Shown here piece after piece: positions 1 to 12,290 of a stretch of 64,000 nt of DNA. The DNA comes from Morinoia aosen. Its lineage: Eukaryota; Arthropoda; Malacostraca; Amphipoda; Talitridae. Made by a program: the position numbers and the translations under genes. Each line of letters starts with the position of its first letter. The first letter of the stretch is position 1. Where the stretch lies: assembly GCA_030386875.1 (NCBI GenBank), contig CM059567.1, positions 79,849,130 to 79,913,129 of the forward strand. Direction: 5' to 3'. The notes under the pieces were generated by a model. It did not search any database and was not told where the DNA came from. It was given only the letters and a program-made list of their open reading frames with translations.

Positions 1-690
1 TTCCACAGTCTGTCTCTATCAGTCTCATCACTATTTATAACCATAACCTTGCTTTTGTCGGCACCGAAGTTCATCTTGAAATCTGTACTATATCCGTTCA
101 CAATGTCAAGCATCCCTTGCAGTTCATGTCCACATCCACTAACCACAACCACATCATCAGCATACAACAAACAGCTCAGTCTCTCATTACCAACTTTCAG
201 TCCTAAGCCACTCCTTCTCAGTCGAACTGCTAATTCTTCTGTGTACAATCCAAACAACAGGGGAGACAGAGTACAGCCCTGTCTCACTCCTCTAACACTC
301 CTCACTTGCCCCGTTTCCAAATTTCCTAACCTGTATATAGCGCTTGTGTTCTCATACAGACTTTGTACAATTTTTACTATTTTTCTGCTAAACCCAACTT
401 TTCTCAAAACTTCAAAGAGCCTAACCCGATCCACTCTGTCATACGCTTTTTCAATATCCAGGAATGCTAAATACACCTTCTTATCATCCTTCCTCATTCG
501 CTCAATTATTTCACTCACTACAAACAGATTATCTTCCCCTGTTCTATCCTGCCTAAAACCATTCTGTTCTTCGCCTAGGACTCCTAATTCCTCAACTAAA
601 TTTTTCATTCTCTCATTCAAAATACCACAAAATATCTTACATACAGTGTCACCCAGTGCAATTGGTCTGTAATTTTTAAGTTCTTAAAAA
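1..690 (-). mobile_element. Non-LTR retrotransposon (LINE) reverse transcriptase fragment
   Basis: Read on the reverse strand, this stretch gives a nearly continuous reverse transcriptase segment. In order it shows NYRPIALGDTVCK (finger region), LAFLDIEKAYDRVD (first catalytic aspartate block), GVRQGCTLSPLLF (template-binding block) and LLYADDVVVV (the YADD catalytic box), followed by the thumb start. These are standard blocks of LINE RTs, which copy element RNA at a nicked chromosomal site. The left end runs out of the window. The homology stops near 690, so the fragment lacks its upstream endonuclease half. I cannot assign a clade. The forward-strand open frame over the same bases is only its antisense shadow. 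Confidence 0.85.
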
Positions 691-1029
691 GTTCAGACTC
701 AGACCATACTCAAATAACTCAGTCTGATTACAGAAGCACATGCGTCCGAATTTTCAAAATTGTGAGTTACGGAACAGTTTGTTCCGAGCATTCCCGGTTT
801 TCTGCAAAAGTTTGTTCCTTTTGCAAATTAGAACGGTTGGATCAGAAGTTTGTTTAAGCTGTTTAAAAATTTTATATTCCGGAATTTGTCCCCAACTCCA
901 CTTCGTACTTTTTGTCTTCACAATGCTTACCGATTGCGATCAAAGTTTCTCATATTTTTTCCGGTGTATTTAGGCTTCCGAGATGATTCCATACTGTGCC
1001 ACACCCTCAGGGTTGTTGAAACAAACAAA
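691..1029. other. Unrecognised intergenic DNA
   Basis: About 340 bases between a LINE fragment and a SINE. I see only short overlapping open frames with no motif, and no repeat partner elsewhere in the window. Confidence 0.5.
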
Positions 1030-1579
1030 AAAAACATCGGCATCTTTGGGATGCTTTATTTCCAATCAAGCCTGATACATATGATCTTAAGCATTGGTTT
1101 TTTAAATGTCTTATAACCTATATATAGGACACCATGACGGTTCCCCCGTAAAGCCAGTACCCATTTCCGACACCTGGGTTGAAGGGGGTATTGTGCTTGA
1201 GCTTTCCCTTATACCAACGGGGAAAATCTCCGCGCCAGCGCCGGGATACGAAAAGAAAAGAAAGAAAAAGAAAAACGTTTATTTTCTAAGTTGCCACATG
1301 AGATACGTGTCAACATATTGGGTTTTAAAAAGTTTCTTAACATAGGACGTCCTAAAAAAAAAGTTCCATACGAGGAGTACTAATTGAAAAACCATCAGAG
1401 GTGTACAAATAGAAAAGCCATACGAGGCATAATATTTGACAAACTATACGAGGTGTACTAATAAACAAACTATAAGAGGTGTACTAATAGATTGACTATA
1501 CGAGGCATATTAATGGACACGAACTCTCGTCTCCAACATACAAGGCTGATCCCTTAACCACTGTGCCACGGAGAGCACC
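1030..1579 (-). mobile_element. tRNA-derived SINE, split by an insertion
   Basis: The reverse strand matches the complete SINE at 50277 over its whole body: the promoter head near 1579, the body, and the 3' end with the shared GGCTTGATTGGAAATAAAGC block around 1065. The head holds an A-box-like TGGCACAGTGG. SINEs of this type are transcribed by RNA polymerase III and moved by LINE machinery. The copy is interrupted by a separate 266-bp element at 1253-1518, which splits the region around the B box. The tail ends in a T/A-rich run near 1030. Confidence 0.8.
1253..1518 (+). mobile_element. Short element with 26-bp array, copy A (6 units)
   Basis: An A/G-rich start (AAGAAAAG...) is followed by about 110 bp of unique sequence and then six 26-bp units of the form CCATACGAGG-N16. 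It lies inside the SINE and is flanked on both sides by ACGAA (1248-1252 and 1519-1523), which looks like a 5-bp target duplication. Closely similar copies occur at 9374 (8 units) and, inverted, at 12683 (about 2.4 units). I do not recognise the family. Confidence 0.75.
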
Positions 1580-2275
1580 TGCTCTTGATGGCTGCTCTAC
1601 AGTTCAATACCTAGGCTGAATGAAATTACAGTAGGTTTTTCTGTTTAGTGAAACTCTAAGAATTCACTCAACTTTCTGAAACAAGATTTCAGATGGTTTT
1701 AGTTTTTCTTGGAGATGATAACTTGGTAGAAACTCTAGCCGTTGCTCTAAGCTGAGATCCTCTGCGGGCTTTGTAAGGCATTATTAATGGCCTTCCGCAG
1801 TATGGGGAATTAGGCTGCTGTCAAGTAAATAGACTAAAAAGGCTATAAAACGAATAATAAGTGAATAACAGAGCAATGGTCGGGGTTCCTCACAACTTCG
1901 GTTCAAGCGTATTTCCTCATTACTAAAAATGCGCCTGCAATTTTCTTCCAAGTTCGAAGCCAATGCAATGGATTCGGAGGAAAGCCGATGTGTGCAGTCT
2001 TTCCGACTGCCACGCCTGACGGCTTCCGACCGCAGCCACGGGTGCACACAACTTTGTGCCTCGCAGGTCACCGGTCATCTTCCCCGCAACCTTGAAACCT
2101 TGCGTTCTTGGGCAGCCGGCTACAATGAAAAATTTGTTCATCTGAACAAGTAAATTTTCGAATGAATTTATTTGTTGCCTCCTTGTAGCCGGGAGGCATC
2201 ACAACTTACCATTATATTGAAAGTTTGTGTTTGGATGAGTTCTATATACGGGCCACCTTTAAATAAATTTTTCAA
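1580..2275. other. No recognised gene
   Basis: The segment 1920-2150 is richer in GC than its surroundings and is open in three frames on both strands, but none of the translations shows a domain. The remainder is low in information. I see no RNA gene here. Confidence 0.45.
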
Positions 2276-2597
2276 TCAGAGAGTTACATATAATATGACC
2301 AAGGGATTTTTCCTAATGGTACGTTCTGCAGTGCAGTAATAGCAGTAGCAAAATGTGGCCAACAGTTTTCTCAGCACCACAAGTACAATTAGGATCATCA
2401 ATAGTATTGAACTGGTTAGGGTGAGACCTCGGCCTTGAGTATCCAACACGTAGATGAGCAAGTGCTGTCTCAACGTAACGGATTTTGTGTACAGAAAACG
2501 GCCCCCTTCTAGTGTTATCTCTGATTTTCAGTGAATGGCGTCCTTTTCCCGTCAGTTGAGCCTGTTGTGCCCAGAAATAAAGCTTATTAATTTTCTG
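2276..2597 (-). mobile_element. LINE 3' end fragment (zinc-finger tail)
   Basis: The reverse-strand translation contains ETALAHLRVGYSRPRSH followed by DDPNCTCGAEKTVGHIL. This is the familiar C-terminal block of Jockey/I/R1-group LINE proteins: a thumb or RNase H-adjacent helix, then a Cys-x-Cys...His knuckle. Only the end of the protein is present. The fragment is cut off on its 5' side exactly where the LTR at 2598 begins, so the LTR element probably landed in an older LINE copy. Confidence 0.7.
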
Positions 2598-3610
2598 TGT
2601 AATATAGCGAGAAATGTAATTTCTATTTAGACAGACCAAAATTTGGCAACGCTCGTGACGGTAACAATGGCAGCCAATTCTCTATTGGTCTCAGGTCCGA
2701 AAACAGTAAATGTAGGCTGAGCGTGTGTATATAGATTACCCAATGTGGCTAAGTACTTATCCTCAACTACTTCTGTGGTGTTGAAGTGTTTGCCGCCGCA
2801 AGAGGGCACTGTAACGATGTGCGCTCCGCCACCGAGAGACGAAGATCTTGCCGCCGCTGCCGGACGGCTGCGGTGGGCCGGCTAAGCCCGGCTTCAGTGC
2901 GTCATTTGACAGTTGTGGATTGCAGACGTAACCTTCGTACCCGATTTTTACGTTGCGCCGCTGCTCAGTATTGTGAGCCAGTGTCTGAGCTAGTTAGTTT
3001 CTACGGAAAAACTAGAGTTTAGTGCAGTGAGGTAGCTGTGGAGTTGCTTCGAGGTGAGAGCATCCGACAACTGATAGGAGTGATCATCTTGCTCCGGGAG
3101 GGGTGACGGTTACCCTCTGAGCAGTCGTGCCTGTTGGCCCGGCCGGCATCGAGCGAGGACGAATGCGTGGAAGGTGAGTCCGAGTGCTGGTAGGCGCGCT
3201 ACCATCGCACTTGCAACTTTATTTTCCGGCTAAGGACCACAACTTCTAACTACCTACTACTAAATCTACTCCTACTCTTTTCTGTATATTCCACTGTGTC
3301 TTCGCTCTACTCTCACTGGCCACGTGTCTGTTAATTAAGCATACATGTAGCTTGGAGATATCCATGAGATAAGTGGCTATTTACTCCATATTTCATTATT
3401 GATGTGTCAACAATATTGCTATTGATGTACCATCGTGTCTACGGATGTGGATTACATTACTATGTCCATGTGGTGTCTATTCTATGCTGTGTCAGTGTTA
3501 TGTTAACACTGTGGTGAAGCCTAGTGTGGGGTTGTAATGCTTTGGGGCATAGGCTATCACAAATAGGTTACTTTACCACTGCTACTACTAATATTATCTT
3601 AGTCAGGATT
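2598..3610 (+). repeat. 5' LTR of the Gypsy element
   Basis: It begins TGTAATATAGCGAG and ends near TCAGGATTTGGTAT, just before TTGGCGACGAGGAT, the likely primer-binding region. The limits come from comparison with the second copy at 12372-13085. That copy starts and stops at the same places but lacks about 460 bp corresponding to 2785-3245, a GC-rich stretch. The exact 3' boundary is uncertain by about 10 bp. Confidence 0.75.
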
Positions 3611-3769
3611 TGGTATTGGCGACGAGGATTTTGGCAGAACTACTGGGAGAGACTAGACTAGTGAAGGAACTCAGAATTTATCTAGTGATTGTTTTATTTG
3701 TGCTGTGGATTTTTTTTCACAGGGTGTTAAACTGACTGAAATTAAATATACCGTTGATAGGCTCAATGG

Positions 3770-4600
3770 GAGAGTTTAATCCTTGAAAGGAAGAATTTGG
3801 AGACTACGAAACTAGATTGCACTGCTACTTTTTAAAAAACAAAATAGGAGACAGTGTGAAAGCCCCCACACTCATTTCACTAGTGGGTCCAAAAATTGCT
3901 GGGCTGATAAAAGACCTAGTGTCACCCGAAAGAATCTTAGATGCTACTTATGACGAGACTATGAAAGTGTATAGGCTGCATTTTAAGCCCACACGCAACT
4001 AAATATTCGAAAGGTTCCGGTTCCGTACGCGGAAACAGGAACAAGGGGAAAGCAGCGCTGATTTTGTCGCTAGCTTGAAAGCCCTTTCACACACCTGTAA
4101 TTTCAAACAGGAAGTGCTAGAAGAAACGTTGCCGGGCCGATTCATTTTAGGTGTGGCCAGAAGTGACATTCAAAATTGTTTGCCAAATGAAGCTGGCCTG
4201 ACATGGCAAAAAGCCGTGGATCTAGCTACTGCCAAAGAAACCCAACTGAGAGAAACAGTGGTGTTGAGACAACCTTACTCTATTTTGAATGCTGGTCAGA
4301 CTAGAGTGCAACACACTGCTATCAAGCCTCAGGGCAAGACTCAGGCACAAGCTAACCCCAAATCAGCATGCAGCGGCTGTGGTAATTTGCACTGGCGTAG
4401 AGATTGCCCCTATAAAGACAGTGTTTGTCATTGTTGTGGCCAAAAAGGTCATCTAAAAAAAATGTTGCTTCAAACTAAAAGGGCAAACAATCTGCTAAAG
4501 GCAACAAAAATAATTTGGTGCATGCTATGCATGGAAAAAGGGGGAGGGAACACCATCCTAATCCTAATAGAACTAGCAATGCAACCAGTGTAGACTACCC
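3770..4600 (+). pseudogene. Gypsy gag region (fossil)
   Basis: This codes for parts of a Gag capsid/nucleocapsid precursor. The segment with SLVGPKIAGLIKDLVSPE resembles the capsid start of K02A2.6-like Gypsy elements. Further on, CSGCGNLHWRRDC and CHCCGQKGHLKK form one complete and one partial nucleocapsid zinc knuckle. It is degraded and not expected to make a product. Confidence 0.7.
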
Positions 4601-4879
4601 AGTTGCTAATCAGGGTTGCTATGGGGAGATATTTGCCATAGCCGAGGAAATGAATCCCCCTATCAGAATAAAATTGTTGTTGAACAATACTCCCCTGGAA
4701 ATGGAGTAGGTTGCCCACCAAGACAAGACCCGAGTTGAGACCTTCTGATGTTAATTTTAGGACTTTGGTGGAGCTGAACTAGTAGTTTGCGGGGAGATTA
4801 GGGCTAACATCCAGCTTGAAGCTAAGGGCTCCTCAGCTAGCAACTACTGTAGTTGTAGACAGGGAGGGACCAGCCTTGC

Positions 4880-6437
4880 TGGGTAGAGACCTGATTGACT
4901 CCCTAGGTTGACTATAGTAGCGAACAATGTGCATAAGCTTGTTACCCAGCCCGAAGGGCTAGTAGAAAAATTTCCCAACCTTTTTCGACCAGGCCTAGGT
5001 TGCTTTAAGGGAAGGAATTTCAAAATTAAGATTGACCCCACAGTAGCACCAAAATTTTGTAAAGCCAGGATGTGCCTTACTCACTTAGACCTAAGGTGGA
5101 GGCAGAACTAGATAGACTGGTACAGGAAGGTATTCTCACCCCTGAACAGTACTCTAGAACAGTACCCAGAACAGTACTCAAAGCATCCGAATATGTGGTG
5201 ACTATAAATTAACTGTAAACTTCGCCTCTAGGCTAGATACCTACCCTATACCCAGGGTAGAAGATTTATTTAGCAGGTTAGCGGGGGGAGTTATATACTC
5301 CAAGCTAAACATGTCTCAAGCGTGCGCCCAACTACCTTTGGACGATGAATCTAAGGAGCTCACAGTGATCAACACCCACAGAAGTCTGTTTGCTTATAAT
5401 AGACTGAGCTTCGATATAGCTTCGGCCTCCGGAATCTTTCAGCGTGCTATGGAAGGACTATTACAGGGCTTCCCAGTAGTGTTCTGCTACCTCAATGATG
5501 TACTCGTCAGTGCAGCTAATGAGCAAGAACACTCCAAGCGTCTCCATCAAGTCAAATCTAAACTACAAGAGGCAGGGCTAAAACTGAAAATGGATGAATG
5601 TCAAATAGGAGTATCACAGGTATCCTACCTTGATTATCAGATTGACAAGGATGGGTTGCATCCCACTGCAGAGATGGTAGCAGCAATCTGGAAGGCACCA
5701 GCTCCTACTAATGTGACTCAGCTGAGAGCTTATCTGGGGTTACTCAATTTCTACAGAAAATTTCTAAAATCATCTGCAACTGTATTGGAGCCCCTAAATG
5801 CCTTACTGCGGGATAAAACTCCTTGGAAATGGGATGCAAGTCTGGAGAAGGCATTCCAGAAGTCTAAGAAAGCCCTCCTAGACTCCCAGACTATGACCCA
5901 TTTTGACCCTAATCTACCCATAGTGGTTATGGCTGACAGTAGTGCGTAAGGTTTGGGAGCGGTGCTGTGTCACCTTATTGTTGGAATTGAACGCCCCGCC
6001 TATTTTGCCTCCCGAACTCTAAAACAGCAACAGAGCGTAACTACTCTCAGACTGAGAAAGAAGCCTTGGCCATGGTTTTTGCTCTCCGAAAATTTCATTG
6101 CTACCTGTGGGGACAGGACTTCACGGTGATCACCGACCACAAACCCTTACTAGGACTATTTGGTCTGGGTAGGAACATCCCTCCGATGGCATCCGGGCGC
6201 ATTCTAAGGTGGGCTCTACTGCTGCAGTACCACAAGTTCACCTTGCGTCACCGGTCTGGCGTGCTGTTGGGCACGGCTGATGCTCTCAGTCGTTTACCTT
6301 TGACAACTCTTGAGGAAGCCACGCCCATTCCAGCGGAATGGACGTCCCTAGTAAACTTCTATGAGTCAGCTCTGGTCACTAGCACCCACATTCGCGACGG
6401 CACCCTAACGGACCCAGTACTTTCGAAAGTATACAAA
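4880..6437 (+). pseudogene. Gypsy pol: reverse transcriptase and RNase H (fossil)
   Basis: Recognisable RT blocks are followed by the region FQRAMEGLLQGFPVVFCYL with the active-site box just after it. The connection NFYRKFLKSSATVLEPLNALL is next, and RNase H shows VITDHKPLLGLFG and ADALSRLPL. The order is the usual one for Gypsy pol. The region is broken and ends at the solo LTR inserted at 6438. Confidence 0.82.
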
Positions 6438-8125
6438 TGTCACGAAACAGATGCGGCTGACGCCTACACTGTATTCGTAGTGAGGAATTTAAACCTCATA
6501 TTAGGAGTGAAAATGAAAGCACAGGGCGGAAGAAACACAGAATGGAGAAATGATAGAACAGGGGGGAAAATAGAGAAAAGTAGCTACTGATCCGCTCATC
6601 CACATCAGCTCCCAGGTCAACACGAAAAAATGAACCACACACTTAATAGAACATCATTGATTAATTTATTTAAGTGAGCTAATGGACACGTGAATTCGTA
6701 CGTTGATTTTATGACAAGTATATGACGAAACAAATGCAAGAAGCTTCCACTGATGCGATGCCCAACCTTTGCGTTACAGTCAACGATATGCAGGAAGAGA
6801 CACAGAACTACTCACAAATATCGCAAGCGCGCTCAACGAGATGAAAACACTTCACCGCTTCTCATAGTTAGCTCCTTGCAATATAGCCTCTGATTGCAAT
6901 ATAGCCTCTGATGGCGCCTGCACCGCCCGGCCAGCAACTTCCCTGTACGTAGATTGCTGGCTGGTCCCCATTTTGCGCACAGAGGTTTCACGACGAGCCC
7001 CTCTGCTCGCGTCATCGTGACGACAACTCGATGTGCCACCAAACGATTGGGGGATAACGTCTCCATCATCGTCATTCTTGTATCACTGCGATGCAGTCCC
7101 CAAGCCGCAGAGACTTCCCAGCTGCAGAGAATCCCAACCCTCCTCAGAACAAGGAACATTTTAAGTTTTCCCCCTTAATATGCCGGTTAATAACCCCTGA
7201 AAATTTCACGAGATCCCCCGCTAGATTCCTACCGAACATAATTATTTTTATCCGGATACATAATGAAAAACACAAGGAATCATTGATATAAGTTTAGTTT
7301 TATAATTGAGTTTACTTTACAGACAAAATCGCCTTTCCCCAAACAATGAATCGTTTAGCTGACTTAACGCATCTCATTCAACATGAATTCCCTCTGCAAA
7401 ATAATTAAATAATTATTCTACCCCCATATTAAATAAATGAAAATCACAGCGCCCCGCTTGACAACAACAATTGAATAAAAATACACAAATGCTGCCCTTC
7501 AATACGAACACGAATATTCTGATTCCCATGCATGCAAGTCACAGCGCCCCGCTTGAGGGCACCAATTGAATAAAAACATGAAGACTGCACTTCAATGACA
7601 CTTTCTAATTCACAACAGTATGCTTACCTCCCCTACATCTTGCACGGAACCCGCAGAAATAGACCAGCTCCTACCCTTGCTAACCATTTATAGTCCCCGC
7701 ACAAAGGACTCGCACCATGGGCTGTGCGGGATACCCGCCAAAATCCCTGATCTCCCATTGGTTCGATCTTGAGCGTCACTTCCTTTCTGCTATGTGTCCC
7801 CCACTTCAATCTAATATTACTACGCTCATCCCTCTAAAATACATAGATCCCTAGTTTCCTTACTCGTAGATCCCGAAATTTAAGCCTATGTTTTCTATGC
7901 TATTTATTTATGTTACAATAGCTCCCTTATGTACTCTGTTTTTTTTTCGCACTAGCTCTCAATATAGCTCCTATCCCCTACGTACTCCCCAATTTCTTTT
8001 GGTGTAGCCCATCCCTATTCCCCTCTCGGTCCGCTGACCCGCTCTCTCGCTGATTCTCGGCGCGCTTTTCGTTACGCATATTTACAATGTATCAATACTA
8101 CGCATATTTAAAATATATTATCACA
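6438..8125 (+). mobile_element. Solo LTR of a second LTR family, inserted in the Gypsy element
   Basis: This 1688-bp block starts TGTCACGAAACAG and ends ATATTATCACA, the TG...CA pattern of LTRs. It is bracketed by CAAA on both sides (6434-6437 and 8126-8129), as expected for a 4-bp target duplication. It contains no protein domain I can recognise. A solo LTR is what remains after recombination between the two LTRs of an inserted element. Family unknown. Confidence 0.72.
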
Positions 8126-9373
8126 CAAATACTGCCAGGTAGGCTGGCCTCCGACGGTAATTGGTGACCCTGATCTCGCTCCGTACACTAGGAGGAGAGA
8201 CGAATTGTCCACACAAAATGGCTGTGTGCTCTGGGGAGCAAAAACAATTGTGCCCCAAGCCCTCAGACAAGCTATTGTGGATGAAATTCTCTCTGGCCCT
8301 GCAGGATCATCCAGGATGAAGGAACTAGCCCGCAGCTACGTGTGGTGGTCCCTTCTGGAAAAAGATTTAGGAGAAACGACTAAGTCATGCAGCGAGTGCC
8401 TGAGCACTCGAACTGCACCGACGAAAGCTAAACTCCATCCGTGGGAATGGCCGCGAAGCCTTGGCATCGCATACACATCGACTACGCAGGCCCAATGGAT
8501 GGAAAATACTATTTAGTGATCGTGGATGCACACTATATGTGAGTTGAAATTTTTCAAACAAATACTACAACCTTTATCGAAACGATCTCGTGCCTGAAAC
8601 ACACTTTTGAAACGTTTGGATTTCCGGTAACAATTGTGTCGGACAACGCAACGTGTTTCACATCGGCTGAACTCCAAGAATTTGTGAAGGCATGTGGTAT
8701 GCGGCATATCACGAGCGCACCATACCATCTTTCAACTAATGGACAGGCAGAGCGCATGGTACAAACGTTCAAGAAGAATATACGAAAGTCAACGGGACCC
8801 CTATGCCTAGCACTGGACAGGTTCCTGTTCAACTATCGGCTAACACCCCACACGACAACGGGTGTTACGCCCGCCGAGCTGATGTTAGGCAGGAAAGTTT
8901 GCTCTCGTCTTGATCTACTTTGGCTGTCAGAAGCAATCGCTTCCAAAGTCGCTCAACGCCAGGACGCTCAGAAAAGATACCACCCAGGGTCTCGCGAGGT
9001 TGAACTTCCGCTGGAGTCACCTGTGATGGTCCGTCAATACACTCCGAGTTCCCCAAAATGGTCCCCTGTTACCACCGTTGAGAAAACGGACCCGGTGTCC
9101 TACAAGTGCCAACTGCAGGGGAGAGAGGTCGTTCGTCGACACCAGGACCAAGTTATTACCTGCTCGAACGCCATCCCAAAACCTATGGAACAACCTACTG
9201 AGGGAACCGTGTTGATTCCACAACCTACTCGAAATGCATACCCACCACCTCCGAATAAAGAACCTGACCCAGAAACACCTGACTACTCGATTCCCACCCA
9301 GGAGGCAAGGATGCGCGAGCCTCTAAGTGCTAGCATCTCAAGCAGGTCTAACCGGGCTCGGAAGCCTGTGGTG
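8126..9373 (+). pseudogene. Gypsy pol: integrase region (fossil)
   Basis: It holds the end of the HHCC-type zinc domain (SCSECLSTRTAPTK), catalytic-core segments (DNATCFTSAELQEF and YHLSTNGQAERMVQTFK) and NYRLTPHTTTGVTPAELM, then a C-terminal domain. These are typical of Gypsy integrases, which insert element cDNA into chromosomes. Degraded; part of the fossil described above. Confidence 0.82.
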
Positions 9374-9690
9374 AAAAGAAAAGAAAGAAAAAGAAAAAAT
9401 GTTTATTTCCAAGTTGCCACATGAGATACATGCCAACATATTGGCTTTTAAAAGTTTCTTAATATTGGACATCCTAAAACAAATGTTCCATACGAGGAAT
9501 ACTAATTGACAAACCATCCGTAGTGTACAAGTAGATAAGTCATACGAGGCATAATAATAGACAAACTATACGAGGTGTACTAATAGACAAACTATCAGAG
9601 GTGTACAAATAGATAGACCATACGAGGCATATAAATAGACAAAATACACGAGGCGTACTAATAGACAAACCATACGTGGCGTGCCAATAG
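9374..9690 (+). mobile_element. Short element with 26-bp array, copy B (8 units)
   Basis: Same organisation as copy A: an A/G-rich start, about 110 bp shared unique sequence, then eight 26-bp units. The first two units match those of the other copies best, and later units vary. It sits at the right edge of the Gypsy coding region. Confidence 0.75.
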
Positions 9691-9794
9691 TCTATCTCTG
9701 TCAAGGGTAGTTGAATGAGAAATAAAAAATATACCCTAAAAATATGCAAAGCCCTATCACCATCAAAAACATATTTCATATCTTCTCGATATTC

Positions 9795-9960
9795 ACCACA
9801 TCATCCGGACATGGGTACATGGGATAAAATGGAGATACAGTGTAAGCCGGTTACCACTCATGATTGACAAATATCTACAAAATATTGGCAGAAGTGGGTA
9901 AACAAACATATACTCAACATCAAAATTCATAGCTTGTACAACATACAGACAGAAAGATAA
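9795..9960 (+). repeat. Divergent direct repeat, copy 1
   Basis: It shares GTACATGGGATAAAATGGAG and similar following sequence (ACAAAAT-TGGC, GTAGGTA/GTGGGTA) with 10446-10590. Together they look like two old copies of one dispersed repeat of about 150 bp. Confidence 0.55.
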
Positions 9961-10445
9961 TTTTACCACGGTTCATATGCTCAAATTGCACTTCATTTCA
10001 TTAATTATATTTGTCATTAATCCGATTCACAGGAACGCCTTCTGGGGAAGTGATAGATCTATTTTTGAATCATTTCGCTAGTGCAATATAATTTATTAAC
10101 CGGATGGATTATGCGTAAAGAAATGAAATAGAAACATGTATTTCTATTTATGTAGATACATATATATACCTACACACGTTCACACACATATTAATATATA
10201 TACTTATTGAAAATGAAATAAAAGAAAAAAAAATATCTTTATAAAATAAAATAAAAAGATAAAAACAACCAACCATCTACTACACAGAAAATGACAGTCG
10301 AGCTCACTGTAATTCTAAGAAATTTTTCGCAAAAAAAAGGAAAAGAAGACTTCGAAAACATAGAAGTAAACTGGTTTTTAATTTCTTCATAGAAATTTTT
10401 AAGAGAACTCAGGTTACAGTCAATAAACAACACAACTCTTCAGCA

Positions 10446-10590
10446 TTATACGGACCTGTGTACATGGGATAAAATGGAGTAACATTGTGGTCGGATATCA
10501 CATCTGAGTGGAGAATATTCACAAAATTTGGCGCATATAGGTAGATTAGGCAATGATCCAAAGTGATAATTTTAATTACAGAAATTTAGA
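10446..10590 (+). repeat. Divergent direct repeat, copy 2
   Basis: Partner of the repeat at 9795. The core GTACATGGGATAAAATGGAG is identical and the downstream similarity is patchy. Family unknown. Confidence 0.55.
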
Positions 10591-11089
10591 GTTTTTCCCT
10601 ATTTGAAAGTTCAGTGCTAGTGTGCGCTGAACGCACGCAAAAAAATAAAAAATAAAAAGACTAAATGAAATGCTTAAATTACCCCCTCCCCCCAGCTCAG
10701 CCGAAAATCGATTGAAAACATCTTCGGGAATGATTTTGAAATAGCGAGACAACGTTAGCCAAAATTTAATTCATTAAAAACTTTGCACAACCCTCACATC
10801 TATAAACCTGTTTATTGGTGTACACACAAAATATATTTCATGGTATATATGTCATACGGACGTTAAATATTAATACAGAAAATAGAAAGAAATAACAGTT
10901 TATAGATGAGGAAATATTCCTAATTATGGAAAGAGCGTTCGTTCTGCTGCATTGAACTGACGGCTGTGGTGCTCACTGTTGTCAACAGAAATAAGTAAGA
11001 TGAATATACGAATGGCTTAGCTAAGGTAAAATATAATAGTTTCTAATTTTCTAACAGAAATTTCAGGAAAATAAAAATTTCTGATAGAT

Positions 11090-12290
11090 GGGAAGTTCAC
11101 ACCGAAATGCTGCAGGCCCTATGACCGAGATGAAAAATGACGTGACACATTTACTCTAAATTCTTTTACAGTTTTAGAGTTTTCGATATGCTGGGGAAGC
11201 TTGTTCCACAAAAAAGCTCCAGAAACTGAAAGGGCTTTTTGTCCCACGTTAGATGAACGGTAACTGACTAAATCATCGTTCCTCCGATTTGGTCTTTTGT
11301 TTGGGATATTAGATGGAAGAAATTTCACCACCTCTGCATTACCTGGGGGAGGTACAGAGAGGAGAATACTCGTCGAGCTTTTTGGATCATGAATCTGTTC
11401 GGTATTGGGATCCAGTCGAGTTTTCTTAAAAGAGGGGTGACATGACCGTATTCATTGAAATTTCCTTTGCATACCATTTTGGCGGGGAAGTTTAAACATT
11501 TTTGCAACTCTTCCTGATGACATTGAGGTAAATCTCCCCTCACAAGACTGCAGTAGTCCAGACGCGATAAAACTAAAGACTGAATCACTAATAATCTAGG
11601 TTTTTCGTCAAGTGTGTTCTTAATGCGATGAAAGAACATTAAGGTTCCGTTAATTTTGTTGCACATTGTTTCGACGTGTGAATTGAAAGCCATATTTTGG
11701 TCAAACCAAACACCCAGATTTTTAACCTTATTTACTGGTTCAATTGTATAGTCTCCAAATGTTACCTTGAATGGTGGTAAATTTTCAGTCGCATTCTGTG
11801 ATACAAAAATAATGCATTGCGTTTTACTTGCGTTAAGTTTGAGGCCATTATGGTCATACCACAATTTCAGATTTCTCAGAAGGTTTTTAGCGTTGGCTTG
11901 TGTTTCTTTTAAATCCGCTGTTAGCTTGTCATGGCAATTTGTACGTCATCAGCATACATTGAGATTTTTGTGTTTGCCGGCTTGGTGGGGAAATCATTGA
12001 TGAAAGTTGAAAATAGGAGTGGGCCGATGATTGAACTATGAGGAACGCTAAAATTATTTGGTATGAATGATGACATTTTGTTATTCAAGCACACTGCATG
12101 AGAGCGGTTTAGTAGGTAGCGTTCAAACCACTGAGTGTCTATTCTGAGGTTTTAAATTTTTTGTAGAAGTTTCTTATGCTCAATACTGTCGAAAGCTTTG
12201 GAGAGATCAAGCAATAGTAAGAGAGTTAATTTTTTTCGTCAATATCGTTGTAAAGTTTTTCTGTTATGTTTAACAGAAAATGGAGATGGA
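11090..12290 (-). mobile_element. CR1-like LINE fragment related to the OTU LINE
   Basis: The reverse-strand protein (NGLKLNASKTQCIIF, VKNLGVWFDQNM, KINGTLMFFHRIKNTLDEK, QSLVLSRLDYCSLV, and the C-terminal GQKALSVSGAFLWNKLP) closely follows the second half of the RT frame at 21901-24870, although many residues differ. The copy is truncated at its 5' side near 12290, just upstream of the first catalytic aspartate block, and the frame is broken in several places. 5' truncation is normal for LINE insertions. Confidence 0.85.

Larger units (their letters stand above)
2598..9373 (+). mobile_element. Gypsy-family LTR retrotransposon fossil
   Basis: A broken Ty3/Gypsy element of the K02A2.6-like type. 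It carries a 5' LTR (2598 to about 3610), a gag region with a zinc knuckle, a pol region with reverse transcriptase and RNase H, and an integrase region. No 3' LTR follows directly; the right edge is cut by a 26-bp-array element at 9374. A solo LTR of another family (6438-8125) lies between RNase H and integrase. The coding part has roughly half a dozen breaks besides these insertions, so it is inactive. A related LTR copy at 12372 differs at very roughly 7% of aligned positions, suggesting moderate age. Confidence 0.88.
9691..11089. other. AT-rich DNA without recognised genes
   Basis: It contains the divergent repeat pair listed separately (near 9795 and 10446), a TATA/CACA-rich patch at 10140-10200 and A-rich runs near 10210-10260. 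Open frames are short and without motifs. Confidence 0.5.

Noticed and set aside
49-672. 207-codon forward open frame
   Set aside because: It is the antisense of a LINE reverse transcriptase; its translation has no domain while the reverse strand gives all RT blocks.
1784-2153. Three overlapping open frames on both strands
   Set aside because: No motif in any; GC content leaves all frames open by chance.
2786-3022. Arg-rich 78-codon frame in the LTR
   Set aside because: It lies inside the LTR, is absent from the second LTR copy and shows no domain.
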